Below, one piece after another: positions 21,843-32,951 of a stretch of DNA of 64,000 nt. The notes beneath the pieces are model-generated. The model made no database searches. It was not told the origin of the DNA and was given only the letters and a program-made list of their open reading frames with translations. This DNA is from Voacanga thouarsii (lineage: Eukaryota > Streptophyta > Magnoliopsida > Gentianales > Apocynaceae), in the NCBI GenBank assembly GCA_026120185.1, contig JANUWF010001213.1:1488001-1552000 (forward strand), given 5' to 3'. Within the stretch, counting starts at the first letter, position 1. Each line of letters begins with the position of its first letter. The position numbers and the translations under genes are program-made.

Positions 21843-23388
21843 TGATGTGTTATTTATTTGGGTATAAAAATCTCATAAAAATTAAGCACATTCCCAATTA
21901 AGTTAAATTAAAACGTCAAACCCAAACTACATATATGAGCAAGCGTACTCATCATTAACCGAGTATAGGGTTCAAACGAGTGTCGATCCTCAAGGAATAA
22001 GTAGACATTAATCACCTTTCTTTCATTGTTTAACCGACTCGATAAAGTGAAAAGGAAATAGAATAAAATAAACAAAAATAAAAAAATAAAAATATATACA
22101 TGTCAATGATGGAGAAATATGCAATTCAAACCATTGTTTAGATAACCATGATCTTAAAGTACCCAACCTTTATCATAACCAATTATTCTCTTGGCATCAT
22201 GAAGGATTAAAGTAGACTCACTTCTTTCCCAATTCATGAATCTCTATCTTCTAGATAACTTAGCATCACATACTCTGTCTCAATCAATCTTACCCAAAAG
22301 ATGTATTAAACACTCTCCTTTGATTAAATTTCCATACTCTGGCAAACTTAAAACATGAAATTAACCAATGAATCTATACTCTGGCAGACATTAATTAATC
22401 TTTAATTACCTTGTCCTCAGCAATTAACCCATTTTTCAAGCAAGTTAAGAAACAACAAATATGAAACTAATGAATTGAAACTATCATCAACCCCTTTCTC
22501 AAGCAAGCCAATGGGAAGAAACAATCAATCAATCTCGTAACCAATCCAAGTAATTAAATACCGAGAGTAACAATCAATTAATTAAAAGATCAAACAACTC
22601 TAAAAATCATGAACATCTAAAACAATGTCGAATTACAATAAAATAATTAACATATCATTGTTCAAGAAAAAGAAAACAAAGTAAAAGAAAGCACTCATAG
22701 ACAAGTCTCCTTCTTCTTCCTTTGAAGACCTTCTTGCACAACCCTCCTTGAATTGAAGAATTCTTCCTTTGATTTGAGTGATTTTATGTGATGATCAATG
22801 AATTCTCCCCCTTTCCCTTGTGTTTTTCATCTATTTATAGGCTTAGAAAATGCCTAAACTTGTTGGTATAATGTTCTTAGCCGAGTAGAAGTTGGAAGAT
22901 ACTAAAACTCCACAAATTACTAAAAATTGTATAGAAAAAATTAAGCACCGCCTTAACTTCAGGACACTGCCGGCGCTGCCTTGGCTCTTGGAGTTGGCGC
23001 CGGTTGTGTTATGTTTCTCCAATTATTCACCGATTTTTTTTCTGAATTCCACACAATGTATTCCAAAATGCAACCGGCGCCGCCTTGACTACTGGAGCCG
23101 GCGCTAGTTCCACTCTGTTCTGTCCTATTTCACCAATTTTTTATCGTTTCAAAGTTCGTGCAAATAATGCATGGCCGGTGCTGGTTCCTCTATCCCAACC
23201 GGCGCCGCCTCTAATATGTTTTGCGATATTTTTGCTTCGTTTTACACCAAAAATCTAAAATAATGAACAAAATACCTTTCCAATTGTAAAATCTCAAATA
23301 TGAAGGAATATGACTAGTTATTGAACAAAATGTATCACAAAAGAACTTTAAATAACTAGGAAAAGTATGACTAATTTAGCCCCTATTA
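21843..23388 (-). repeat. Athila-like 5' LTR, 1,546 bp
   Basis: This is the complete LTR. The plus-strand left end TGATGTG abuts the primer site and the right end is CCCCTATTA (CA changed to TA), followed by the duplication ATACA. Between about 22966 and 23215 it carries a cluster of GGCGCC/GGCGCT palindromic words in an otherwise AT-rich LTR. Confidence 0.92.
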
Positions 23389-23393
23389 ATACA

Positions 23394-23639
23394 TAAGAAC
23401 AACAATAATTAATTTTTCTTAACAATTAAACCATTTTTCCATTTTAATTTCATCTTCATCTTTTTCAGCCATGATCTACCCTTCACCTTCAAAACTTCTT
23501 CATGCACCATAAAAAACATAGCATATAGTCCCCCATAAATAGCTGCACACGCAATCACTTGTAGAACATGACTAAACTCAATGAATTCATGAAAATCATG
23601 GATTTTCTCAATAATATTTATATCAAAATAATCCTCATA
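23394..23639 (-). repeat. gypsy 3' LTR, middle piece (inferred)
   Basis: This is a 246-bp island between the Athila-like element and the 3.4-kb solo LTR. It has no independent diagnostic motif. I assign it to the interrupted gypsy LTR because removing the two insertions with their duplications makes it continuous with the pieces on either side. A 134-codon minus-strand frame spans its right boundary into the solo LTR and is therefore not a gene. Confidence 0.45.
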
Positions 23640-26600
23640 TGTAACACCCCATACCTTAGGTACCCAGATAGAGCATGATGTTGCCCCGTCCAAAGGATCG
23701 GGGGTCTTTATAATGAGGTACAAAAGAAAAAGACGGCTAAATAAAATTAAAGAAATAATCTCATTACATCCGAAAGAAAAACTTATACAAGTTTGAAAAT
23801 TCAAAACTAACAAATGTCTCTTGAAATAAATTTAAAACATAAGTAAATAAATAAACTGAAGTTCATCTCCTAACACTTCACCCTACTCAGTATAAGCAAT
23901 CCCCTGAAATCATGATATAAAAGGTGTGGGATTGACATCTCAGTAAGTCTCGTGTATGCAAGTGTCAATTGAAACCTTTTTGTGTATGCAGGTTTATCCA
24001 AATCACAAAATCGTATTTGCAAGTAAATTTCATCAATAACAGTTATACAAAGAAGACTTACTCAATAAATCTAAAATAGTTCACAATAAATCACCGTTTC
24101 ATCACATTCATAATTCATTAAGTAGGGATTAGCAAATGATTCAACAATATAGTAACACAATCCATATCATGGTTACCACCATGATAGCTTCCCAATGTAT
24201 TCTTTCAATAATGAGCAGTGGGGGATCCCCCCACTAGGTGAGATACTCATTCATCTCTACACCCAACATTTCGGTTGTCCAATTCGGATTAACAATATCC
24301 ACATGGACCAATTTTGCTAGCTCGGACGGCCTGACTATGTAGTACTGTCGCCTCTCTAAGTTGAGTTCATCTTCTGGGGGTGGTCTCCTACCAGAAGACT
24401 CATTCTTACTCTTCGAAACTAGTACTACTAGCCTACTCTCGCTGAGTATTCAACGCTCCCCAATTAGGGGCAGAATCATTTTCTCTTTTTCGAAAGCCTT
24501 TGATTAGTTTGATTGCAAAACGTGATTTTTCGTAATAGAGTTTCCAAATCGTTTAGCAAAAGTGTAAGAAATTATTTTTTAGTTTGAATAATTGAAATTT
24601 GATAAACTCATTTAGAAAGTAAAATATCCATGGTTGCAATCCAAGTATCACAACAAGCCAGTATAACTCATCATGTTTAGTCAACGTCTCAATCCTTTTG
24701 TCAAAACATCATATTGACATTAATTCCAAATAACATTATAAAAATTACTTGCAAACATATAACTTGTATCAAAATAGTTAATAGGGACTTACTTGGATAA
24801 ATCAATCGCTAGACCCAACTCAATCGATTGCTCCTATTTCCACTCCTTTCTTATCTAGAGTAAATAATCCCACAATTAGAATTCAATCATTCCATATACT
24901 ATTTCATACAATATAACTTTTCATGATCTCATTAATCAACTAATTCATCCATGGCATCTAAGTACTTTAATTCATTATATCACATGTATAACTCCTCTTT
25001 ACTATTCTATTGAGCATAACCATGCATTGGTCTAAATCAATTCACCATATGACAACTCCTATATTCAACTAACAAAAAATTATCATAAACAGTTCCATAA
25101 ATATTAAAAGATCTCATCTTTGCCTATTTAGCATAGATCTAGATTTATCATATCGTGATACATCAATGTTATATCTTATACATGCTTTGTCTATGACTTA
25201 CATCGACATATTCATCAATCTAGTTTATTCATGCTTTTATACTAGACTCCATAGGCATTCATAAGCCAATATTTTAAAAATTAAGACCATTTAAATCAGT
25301 AAAGATAGGATCTTGATTACCTCTTAGCGATCTAGATTTAAAACACGGCAACTCCTTGTTGACTAGCTTGAGTTCAATCGATAGTTGAAGAGATTAGTCT
25401 GCTTAGATGACCTTGATCGAGTCTAACGAAGAAGGGAATAAAATCAATCCATTATGGACGTGATTTAAGGGAGGAAAAAGGAAAAGAATAAAGTAAGAGA
25501 TGAATAGAAGAGTTGAAGATCAATTACCTTGTAGAGAGTTTCGGTTTTGGCTTTGTTTAGGCTGTCCGAATCTTTGTGTAGGTTGCAAGATTTTTGTTTC
25601 GTGAGTTTGAGGGGCTAAGAGGGTAGGAATTTCATGGTTTTCTGGATAGGGAAGTCTAGGGTTTGGTGTTTAGATGTTTGAAAGAGATCTACCTTGCGAT
25701 GGTTTCTTGATTACAAGAGAAAAGTTGGATAGCTTTGGTCCTTCTTTGGGAGCCAAAATTAGACAGAAGTTTAAGGCTAATTGTTGCTGTATTTTTTGTA
25801 GCTTAGGATAGCCAAAATTCTGGACAGAAAGTGGGAGGAAAATCTAGTTGGTTTTTGGTCTCCTAGATGGCAAAAATAAGAGAAGAAAAATGAGTCTTTG
25901 TATAGCTTTTTTTGCTCGATAACCAGAGAGGTTTTTGTGCAGGTTTTTGGCTAAAAATTTCATGTAGAATGGTGCTGGTTTTTGGCTGAAATTATGAAAG
26001 TATTGGAGAGGGAATTCTGGTTTTTTTTTTTTTTTTTGCTACAACTAAGTCCTAATTGGTTAAGGTTTTCTTGATTAACCCTAGATAGGTTTTGGAGAGT
26101 TTTAGTTGAGTTATATTTGCTCTATGTGTTTGGCGCTAGCTTTGAGAAGATTTTCCAGAAAAATATGGATAGAAATTAGGTTAGCTAGTTAAGGAATAAT
26201 TTAATTAATTCCCTATATTAATTTGAGTAATTTTAAATAGCTATTGAATGGTTAATTTGTAAGAAAAAATCTGGTTTCCTAATTCTCTTGAAGCTACCCA
26301 AAATTCTTCTTCCTTTTTTTCCCAAATTTTCGAAAATCTTTATCTTAATCCAAAAGATAAATACTTCATTTAAAATTATTTGAAGGAAATTAAAATATGG
26401 AGATTTATCTCCTTGAAAAGTGGCGGCTACCACATTAACACAATACATATAGATTTTCATATATTTTATCTCCTAATATATTGCTTCGATATAGCTCTTA
26501 AAAATCTAGATTAGTAATATTTAAAATCCTCTAAAAAAGTACGATAAGGTATTAGAAATAAAAATTTAATTTATTCTCAAATATTTTATAAAATAATTCC

Positions 26601-27050
26601 CAAGATAAATCCCACTCCTAATTTTTAGGAAATTAGTTCCAAGGTGGAGGCAACCCTAGGGAGTATCGGCCAAAGCTAAAAAAAAATTAGAGAAGGAAAA
26701 AATATAAGAAAGGAAAGGATTTGAAGTAGATAGGATTCAAACTCAAACCCATCAAGAATTAAATACCAAGCTTTGTCCACTAAGCCACATTAATTCTTGG
26801 TAAATATCCTCCTAATAAATTTCCTTAATTCCTACTCACTTGCTTCATCCTCTTTCTAATAAATTCTCCTCAATAAAATAAAAACTCAACTAACTCAAAT
26901 AACACAACCACTTCAAGAACAAATTAATTCATGCAACAACAAACTGATATTTTCATGAAAATAGCTCAAATCATCAAATGTAGTATAAAACAATGTGATA
27001 TGCATGATTTTTCCCCACATACTAAAGGTGGTCTAATACGGGGTATTACA
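23640..27050 (-). mobile_element. solo LTR of a Tekay/Del-like gypsy element, 3,411 bp
   Basis: The plus-strand ends are TGTAACACCCCATACC and CGGGGTATTACA, the paired TGTAA...TTACA termini of chromovirus LTRs. Flanking bases TCATA (23635-23639) and TCATG (27051-27055) match at four of five positions, consistent with an aged target duplication. There is no polypurine tract beside its right end and no coding sequence inside. That argues against it being the 3' LTR of the adjacent gypsy body, which has its own tract and LTR start at 28004. The minus orientation is inferred from the TGTAATACCCCG start. Confidence 0.82.
26733..26787 (-). promoter_or_regulatory. tRNA-like A box and B box inside the solo LTR
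   Basis: On the minus strand TGGCTTAGTGG (26787-26777) is a perfect fit to the pol III A box. About 33 bases later AGTTTGAATCC (26743-26733) is near the B box (two changes from GGTTCGAATCC). It lies 260-320 bases into the LTR. It could be a tRNA- or SINE-derived module carried in the U3 region. Confidence 0.5.
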
Positions 27051-27055
27051 TCATG

Positions 27056-28004
27056 CTTCAAACTACAACTTTAATTCTTGAAGCTTGATTGTTTCCCTTG
27101 TTTGTAGCCTAGTTTGAGCTTGAATTGTCCCAAGTATCTCCTCCTCCTTTGTATAAATCTCTTTCTCTCTCCTTTTTCTTTTTCTTGCTATTTTCTCTAG
27201 CTATTTTTCCTTTTCTCTTCTTTTTTCCGTCCTTATCATTTCTCTTATGTTGTTGCCGGTTTGAATAGATGAAAACCAGCTCTTCACTGCCATTCTTAGT
27301 CAGTAATTTTGACTAATTTGGTCTAAAGGCATTTAATGCATTGTGGGCTATCTGTTGCTAATTTTTTGATTGGTTAGTTGTAATTTAATTGCCAAATTCT
27401 TATGCTTTTTACATAAGCTCTTGAATTCTATTACATGCATGAATATCCCATGCAACAAATAACAATTCAACAATTTTTTTTTTTTTTGCACATAAATCAC
27501 AAAATGCCACTTGGCTCAATTTTGGCTTTTCCATAATTTCTTATGGAATATACTAAAATTCGGGACAATAAATATTCCAATTTAGGAAAGCTTTTATTCC
27601 ACCAATAAAATCTATGAATTCTATTGTACTAAATAATAGGAATCAAAATTCACAATTCTTTTCTCATTTCTTTCCAAATTGCGGTCAAATTTTGAATCAC
27701 GGTCAAAATTATGATAATGCCCCAAAAAACACAGTTTATACCAAAATTCTCGTCTCTTCACATTGATCAACTTTAATTCTAAGTGTGCCTCCCAATTTCT
27801 CACTCTATTTAAAGTAGTCATTAACTGAAAAATAAAAATTCAACTATAACAATTTTAAAATTCCATCTGGGTCCCTAAAAATTTTTATCATACTAAAATA
27901 TTCATCTCATTATACCGATCATTTCTTGTTCTAGCTACCGGTACAAATTCTCATTCTATCAAAGGTGGTCATTATCTAAAGTGAAAACTTTACATGATAT
28001 TACA
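27056..28004 (-). repeat. gypsy 3' LTR, proximal piece
   Basis: The LTR starts on the minus strand at 28004 with TGTAATATCATGTAAAG, directly after the polypurine tract, and runs left until it meets the solo LTR at 27050. Two diverged copies of a ~110-bp unit appear at about 27735-27840 and 27880-27990 (compare CTCCCAATTTCTCACTC and TACAAATTCTCATTC). Confidence 0.75.
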
Positions 28005-28017
28005 CTCTCCCCTCCTT
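28005..28017 (-). promoter_or_regulatory. gypsy polypurine tract
   Basis: AAGGAGGGGAGAG on the minus strand lies between the pol stop codon at 28047 and the 3' LTR start at 28004, the standard plus-strand primer position. Confidence 0.88.
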
Positions 28018-28046
28018 CAAAAAAATCCGTCCTCGAAATTAATTTA

Positions 28047-29544
28047 TCATTGGAACAATTCTAGATACTTTCTTCGCATCTCCATTTCTGTTTCCGTTGT
28101 GGCATCTTGTATAGGATGATGTGACCATAATATTTTTACAAGTGGAATCTTTTTGTGTCGCAACTCCTTCTCAGTGTACTCCAAAATCCTAATTCGCTTC
28201 TCCACTCACTTCAAGTATGGAGTTATTTCAATGGATTCCTCATTCAAAACATGTTCAAGATCAGGTACATATTTTTGGAGTTGAGAGACATGAAATACAT
28301 CATGGATACCTTGTAGCTCTATAGGAAAATTTAGTCGGTAAGCCACTTTTCCAATTCGTTCCAGGATTGGAAATGGTTTGATATATCTGGGTGTCAACTT
28401 CTTCCCTTGTCCTTTACATCCTAATTAACATTGTGGAGTCAACTTTAAGAGCACTCGATCACCTTCTACAAATTCTAGATCTCTTCTACACTAATCTGCA
28501 TAACTTTTTTATCACCTCTGAGCCGCTTCTAACCTTGCCTTAATTATTTCTATAGTTCGTTGTGCTTCTTCAAGGTTAAAAGCATTTGGTACACTCGATT
28601 TCTGTCTCGAGCTTTCCTAATATAATGGCGATTGGCATTTTCTCCAATGCAAAGCCTCAAATGGTGCCATTTCAATTATTGATTGATAACTATTATTGTA
28701 TGTGAACTCTGCATAAGCCAAATTATCAATCCATTTAGTTCCAAAATCTAATGCACATGCCCACAACATGTCCTTAAAATTTTGATTCACTCGTTCTGTC
28801 TATCCGTTCGTTTGCAGGTGTGCTACCGTACTAAATTTCAATGTTATCCCACATAATTGTTGTAGTTTTTTCCAAAATTTGGAAGTAAACCTTAGGTCAT
28901 TATCGGATACAATAGTTAAGGGTACTCTATGTAATCTAATAATTTCCTCCATATATATCTTGCTTAATTTCTCGTTGAATAATAGGGATGAAATGGGAAA
29001 ATTTGGTCAATCAGTCTACTACCACCCAAATAGTATCTCTCTGTCCTACTGTTATAAGTAATCCCATTATGAAGTCCATTGTAATCTCGTCCCATTTCCA
29101 TAATGGTGTGGGTAATAGCTATAATTATCTTTCGAGTCATTGCTGATCAGCTTTCACTTGTTGACAGGTCAAGCATCATGCTATAAATTTAGAAAAATCT
29201 TTCTTCATCCTAATCCACCAAAAGTGTTGTTTCAAGTCCTGGTACATCTTAATTGCTCCTGGATGGATTGTATACTTACTCCGATGAGCTTCCTCTAAAA
29301 TGTCTTGCTTTAAGGTAGATTGTTTCAGGATGCAATATCGGCCTCGAAACTGAAAGATTCCAATATCATCCTTCTAAAATTCACTCTTCACCTTCTCTGC
29401 CTCCTTCTCCCATGTCTTCTGTAATTCTCTATCTTTCTCCTGCTCTTCTTGTAATTATTGTAGAAAGGTAGGTTGAATTGAGATATTACTTATCTTTATT
29501 CGTCCTTCAACTACAAATGTTTCCAATTCTGGACTCTGTACCAT
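28047..29544 (-). pseudogene. gypsy integrase with C-terminal chromodomain
   Basis: On the minus strand the HHCC zinc region (HPGAIKMYQDLKQHFWWIRM, then CLTCQQVKADQQ, about 29290-29140) is followed by the core (WDEITMDFIMGLL, VVDRLTKFSHFIPI, TIVSDNDLRF and the glutamate region TERVNQNFK). Next is the C-terminal segment (28397-28206: YIKPFPILERIGKVAYRLNF, IHDVFHVSQLQKYVPD). The last ~50 codons (RIRILEYTEKELRHKKIPLV, VKILWSHHP, MRRKYLELFQ, stop at 28047) form a chromodomain. Chromodomain integrases of this group are known to favour histone-marked heterochromatin. Several stops make it non-functional. Confidence 0.88.
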
Positions 29545-30134
29545 TCAAAGAGCAGATAAATTTACTTTCCTACTCAATGCATCTGCTACCATGTTTGCTT
29601 TTCTAGGATAATACTTTATTGGACACCAAAACTCTTCCAGAAACTCCATCCATCTACACTGTCTCACATTCAAGTCTTTTTTAGTAAAAATATATTTCAA
29701 ACTTTTATAATCAATGAAAAAATCAAACTTTACACCATATAGATAATGTCTCCACTTCTTCAGTGTAAATACAATGGCAGCTAATTCTAGATCATGAGTA
29801 GAGTATTTTTTCTCATGAGGTTTCAATTTCCTTGAGGTATATGCTATTACCCTCATTCCTTGCATTAATACTCCTCCAAATCCCTCATTAGAAGCATCAG
29901 TATACACTTTATAAGGTTTATCCATTACAGGTAATGCTAGAACTGGAGCAAAGCATAACTTTCGCTTAAATTCCTGAAAACTATTCTCACACTTTCTAAC
30001 CATACATAATGGACTTTCTTTTGAGTAAGCCAAGTCAAAGGCGAGGCAATCTTGGAAAATCCTTCAATAAATCTTCTATGATACCTGGCCAGTCCCAAAA
30101 AACTCCGTACCTCTGTCAGGTTCTCAGGGCACTT
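29545..30134 (-). pseudogene. gypsy RNaseH
   Basis: A 162-codon open frame (30033-29545) covers the RT thumb/RNaseH segment. It reads [18 protein letters not shown] with the first catalytic Asp, [20 protein letters not shown] with the Glu, and [20 protein letters not shown] with the conserved Asp. It ends [20 protein letters not shown], the typical border with integrase. RNaseH removes the RNA template during reverse transcription. This is the longest intact part of the element. Confidence 0.92.
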
Positions 30135-30984
30135 CTAGTTCTTCACTGCCTTGACCTTTGCAGGGTCTACTGTAATTCCTTCTTTAGATATTACGTGCCC
30201 TAAGAATGTTATCTTAGGTAACCAAAATTCATATTTACTGAATTTGGCATATAACTTGGCTTCTTGTAGCTTTGCTAATACTTTTCGAAGATGCGCTTCG
30301 TGTTCTTGAGGATTTGCAGAATACACCAACATATCATCTATAAAGATAACAACAAAGCTATCAAGCTAGGGTTGAAACATCTGGTGCATCAAATCCATAA
30401 AGGTAGCGGGAGCATTAGTAATACCAAACGGCATCACTACAAACTCAAAATGTTCATATCGTATATTAAATGCAGTTTTTGGAATATCTTCCTCTCGAAT
30501 TCGAACCTGATAATATCATTGTCGCAAATCTAATTTAGAAAAACATCCTACTTCTTACAACTGATCAAACAATTCATCAACCATAGGCAATGGATATTTA
30601 TTCTTTACTATTAGTGCATTTAATCCATGATAATCTATATACATCCGAAATGACCCATATTTCTTTTTGACAAACAGTATAGGTGCTCCCCATGAAGATG
30701 TACTAAGTCTGATAAATTCCTACTCCAGTAATTCTTGTAATTGTTTATTAAGTTCTTTCAACTTTGTTGGTACCATTCTATAAGGAATCCTTGAAATAGG
30801 TTCTGCAGTTGGCATCAACTTAATAGAGAATTCTACTTCTTTTTTTTTTATGGTAACTCTTTCAATTCTGTCGAAAAAACATCTAAATATTCACACATAA
30901 CATGAACATCTTCTGTTTTCTTCGCGTCCCTGGTTTATTCATAACATAAGCCAAGTATCCCGTACATCTTTCTTGGATTAACTT
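30135..30984 (-). pseudogene. gypsy reverse transcriptase
   Basis: The minus-strand frames read [74 protein letters not shown] and [20 protein letters not shown]. They end with [20 protein letters not shown]. The catalytic box is FIDD, a common variant of YVDD. Stops occur after LLE, after FDQL and in the Y.QVRI region, so the enzyme is dead. Confidence 0.9.
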
Positions 30985-31344
30985 CTAAGCTTTAATTCCT
31001 AATGTTAACAATTCATTTTTTTTTCCAGCTTCCCTTACAAATTTCAACACAATTTCTCCAGGTCTACAAAATTGTAGCACTTTATGTCTATAGTCGACCT
31101 GGGTGTGATGTTGGGATAGCCAGTCCATCCCTAGTATAGCATCATAGTCTTCTATAGGTAAGCATATCAGGTTCCCATCTAATACCACACCACTTACCAA
31201 AATTCTACATCCCAGATATATTTTATCACTACTCATCTGTTTTCCTAATGGTGTACTAACAATCATTTCATATGGATTTTCCTCTCCGGTAACTCCTACA
31301 GTTTTAAGAAATGAATTTGCAACAAAAGAATGTGTAGAACCTAG
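30985..31344 (-). pseudogene. gypsy protease, 3' part
   Basis: The open frame (31266-30985) reads SDKIYLGCRILVSGVVLDGN, LPIEDYDAILGMDWLSQHHT and HKVLQF, the standard C-terminal half of a retropepsin-like aspartic protease (ILGMDWL). Just upstream, GSTHSFVANSFL leads up to the solo LTR at 31345. The active-site aspartate lies on the other side of that insertion. Confidence 0.9.
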
Positions 31345-32856
31345 TGTTAGGATTCGTGGACTCCTAAACGCGGAAAATATCCACGAATCCCTTCCAAGGA
31401 TCCAAGTAAACGATTAAGAAGATCGTAGGTTTGCAAAATTACCTCTGTTAGGTGTAATCGATATCATTCGATTCTGATTGTATTGATGTACGTGTAACCC
31501 GAACGATCACCAAACGCTGCAATATGCGAACATCCTCTATCGGATACACACCGAGAACTCACTCATCACCCAGGGAGTGTTAGTGCCTAGGGTTTGAGAG
31601 GCTTATTTTTCTGGTGGATGAAGGCACGAATATTCTTAACAGAATAGCTCTCTAAAGAAAACGGCTAGGGTTTTCTTAAAAACCCCTCTGAACCTTTTAG
31701 AATCCAACCCTAATAATATCTTATCGTATTTTTTAATTTAAATTCAAATTAAATTAAAATTAATATGATAAGATTCTGCCATTATCTCGGTAATTTAACT
31801 AATTAATTTATCGAGTCAGATCCTTATAATCTGGAATCGAATGTGGATATATTTCTAAATTCATTGTATCTGGTAAATTTTTTAAATTCAATTAACTTAG
31901 ACATATTTTCAAATTCATCGAATCTGGTTACTAGAAAAATAACCTAACAAGTTCGCTTGTTGTATAACTCTATACGTTCATTTAACACTGGCAGTGTGCC
32001 CAAATCATATTTAAATGGCGCACAAGTTATAAGCGATTTCTAGTAAAACATTATAACTATCCAAGTTAAATGAAAATCTGTGATCTCTTTGAACTAAACC
32101 ATAATTTTATCTTTAATCCTTTTGTCACACGATATCCAAATTAAGCATAAGGCACAGAGTATGTCATCCTTATTAAGTTTAATCAATTATTTCTTGATTT
32201 CATAGTAAACTATTCAAACAAATGATACCAATATCTTAGATTGGTAAATTTGAGCACAGCCATGCATTTTAACAGTCTAACTTATCAAGGGACTCATGGA
32301 TATCTCTCCCATAATTGAGAGGGACAAATTCCTTCACTATCAATCATATTCCTCTCATTGATTTATTCTATATCCAACAGTAGTCTAATTTATTATCTGA
32401 TTAAAAACAACTTTAGACAACGTCAAAATATAGAATTTATCAAGTAGGAAACTATGATGAATTTAGGTCGAATGACTTTTAATATTATTATGGCTAGAAA
32501 GTACTTATGACATATTCCATGAAGTACTCTCACAGTAGGTCATGTCCAATACAATATTCTCTAACATTTATTTATGTTCTGACTCGATATCACAAATATC
32601 CATGACCAGTAAAACATAGCCATCAAGTCACAAACATACTAATCTTAATTTATTGTTGTTCCAATAATAATAATCGATCAGGGACAGTTTTAGAATAGTC
32701 ATTATATTCATTGTTGGGTTTTACTATCAAGTCACGTACTTGATGACCACAAAACAAAATGCACTATTAATGAAAAGAAAAACCTCATATTATTATTATA
32801 TTAAATATAACCACAATAGTATAAGTACAAATTAACTCTATGGCATATCCCTAACA
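31345..32856 (-). mobile_element. solo LTR, 1,512 bp, inserted in the protease
   Basis: The ends are TGTTAGGATTCGTGG and ATATCCCTAACA, with a perfect 5-bp duplication CCTAG (31340-31344 and 32857-32861). Removing it rejoins the protease active site as VLIDLGSTHSF. No internal coding sequence is present. The minus orientation is inferred from TGTTAGGGATATGCC at one end and TCCACGAATCCTAACA at the other. It is unlike the 2-kb copia LTRs, so it represents another, probably copia, family. Confidence 0.9.
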
Positions 32857-32861
32857 CCTAG

Positions 32862-32951
32862 ATCTATCAAAACTTTAGTATTTTTATTAAAAATAGAAAG
32901 CTTACTTTCCACAACCGTAGCATCAGTATTAGCTTTGTCCAGAGCAACTTG
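32862..32951 (-). pseudogene. gypsy protease, active-site part
   Basis: This part reads VALDKANTDATVVESKLSIF and NKNTKVLIDL up to the insertion. The core triad position is D-L-G-S, where Ser usually follows Asp. It is bounded by two insertions, 31345-32856 and 32952-33987. Confidence 0.85.

Larger units (their letters stand above)
15515..23388 (-). mobile_element. Athila-like Ty3/gypsy element, internally deleted, 7,874 bp
   Basis: The outer duplication ATACA occurs at 15510-15514 and 23389-23393. The minus-strand order is LTR (23388-21843), primer-binding site, gag (21559-20188), spacer, a plant-transposon-protein ORF (19085-17898), purine tract and LTR (16015-15515). No protease, RT, RNaseH or integrase is present between gag and the second ORF, so it could move only with enzymes supplied in trans. 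The gag wording and a primer site for tRNA-Asp fit the Athila/Tat branch. The two LTRs are very unequal because the left one has lost about 1 kb. Confidence 0.88.

Noticed and set aside
23409..23813. 134-codon minus-strand frame that looks protein-like (IACAAIYGGLYAMFFMVHEE)
   Set aside because: It crosses the boundary of the solo LTR at 23640, so half of it lies in LTR sequence; the rest is within the inferred gypsy LTR. No family recognised.
23640..28004. Reading the 3.4-kb LTR as the 3' LTR of the gypsy body
   Set aside because: The gypsy body has its own polypurine tract and LTR start at 28004, and the 3.4-kb LTR has separate flanking near-duplication.
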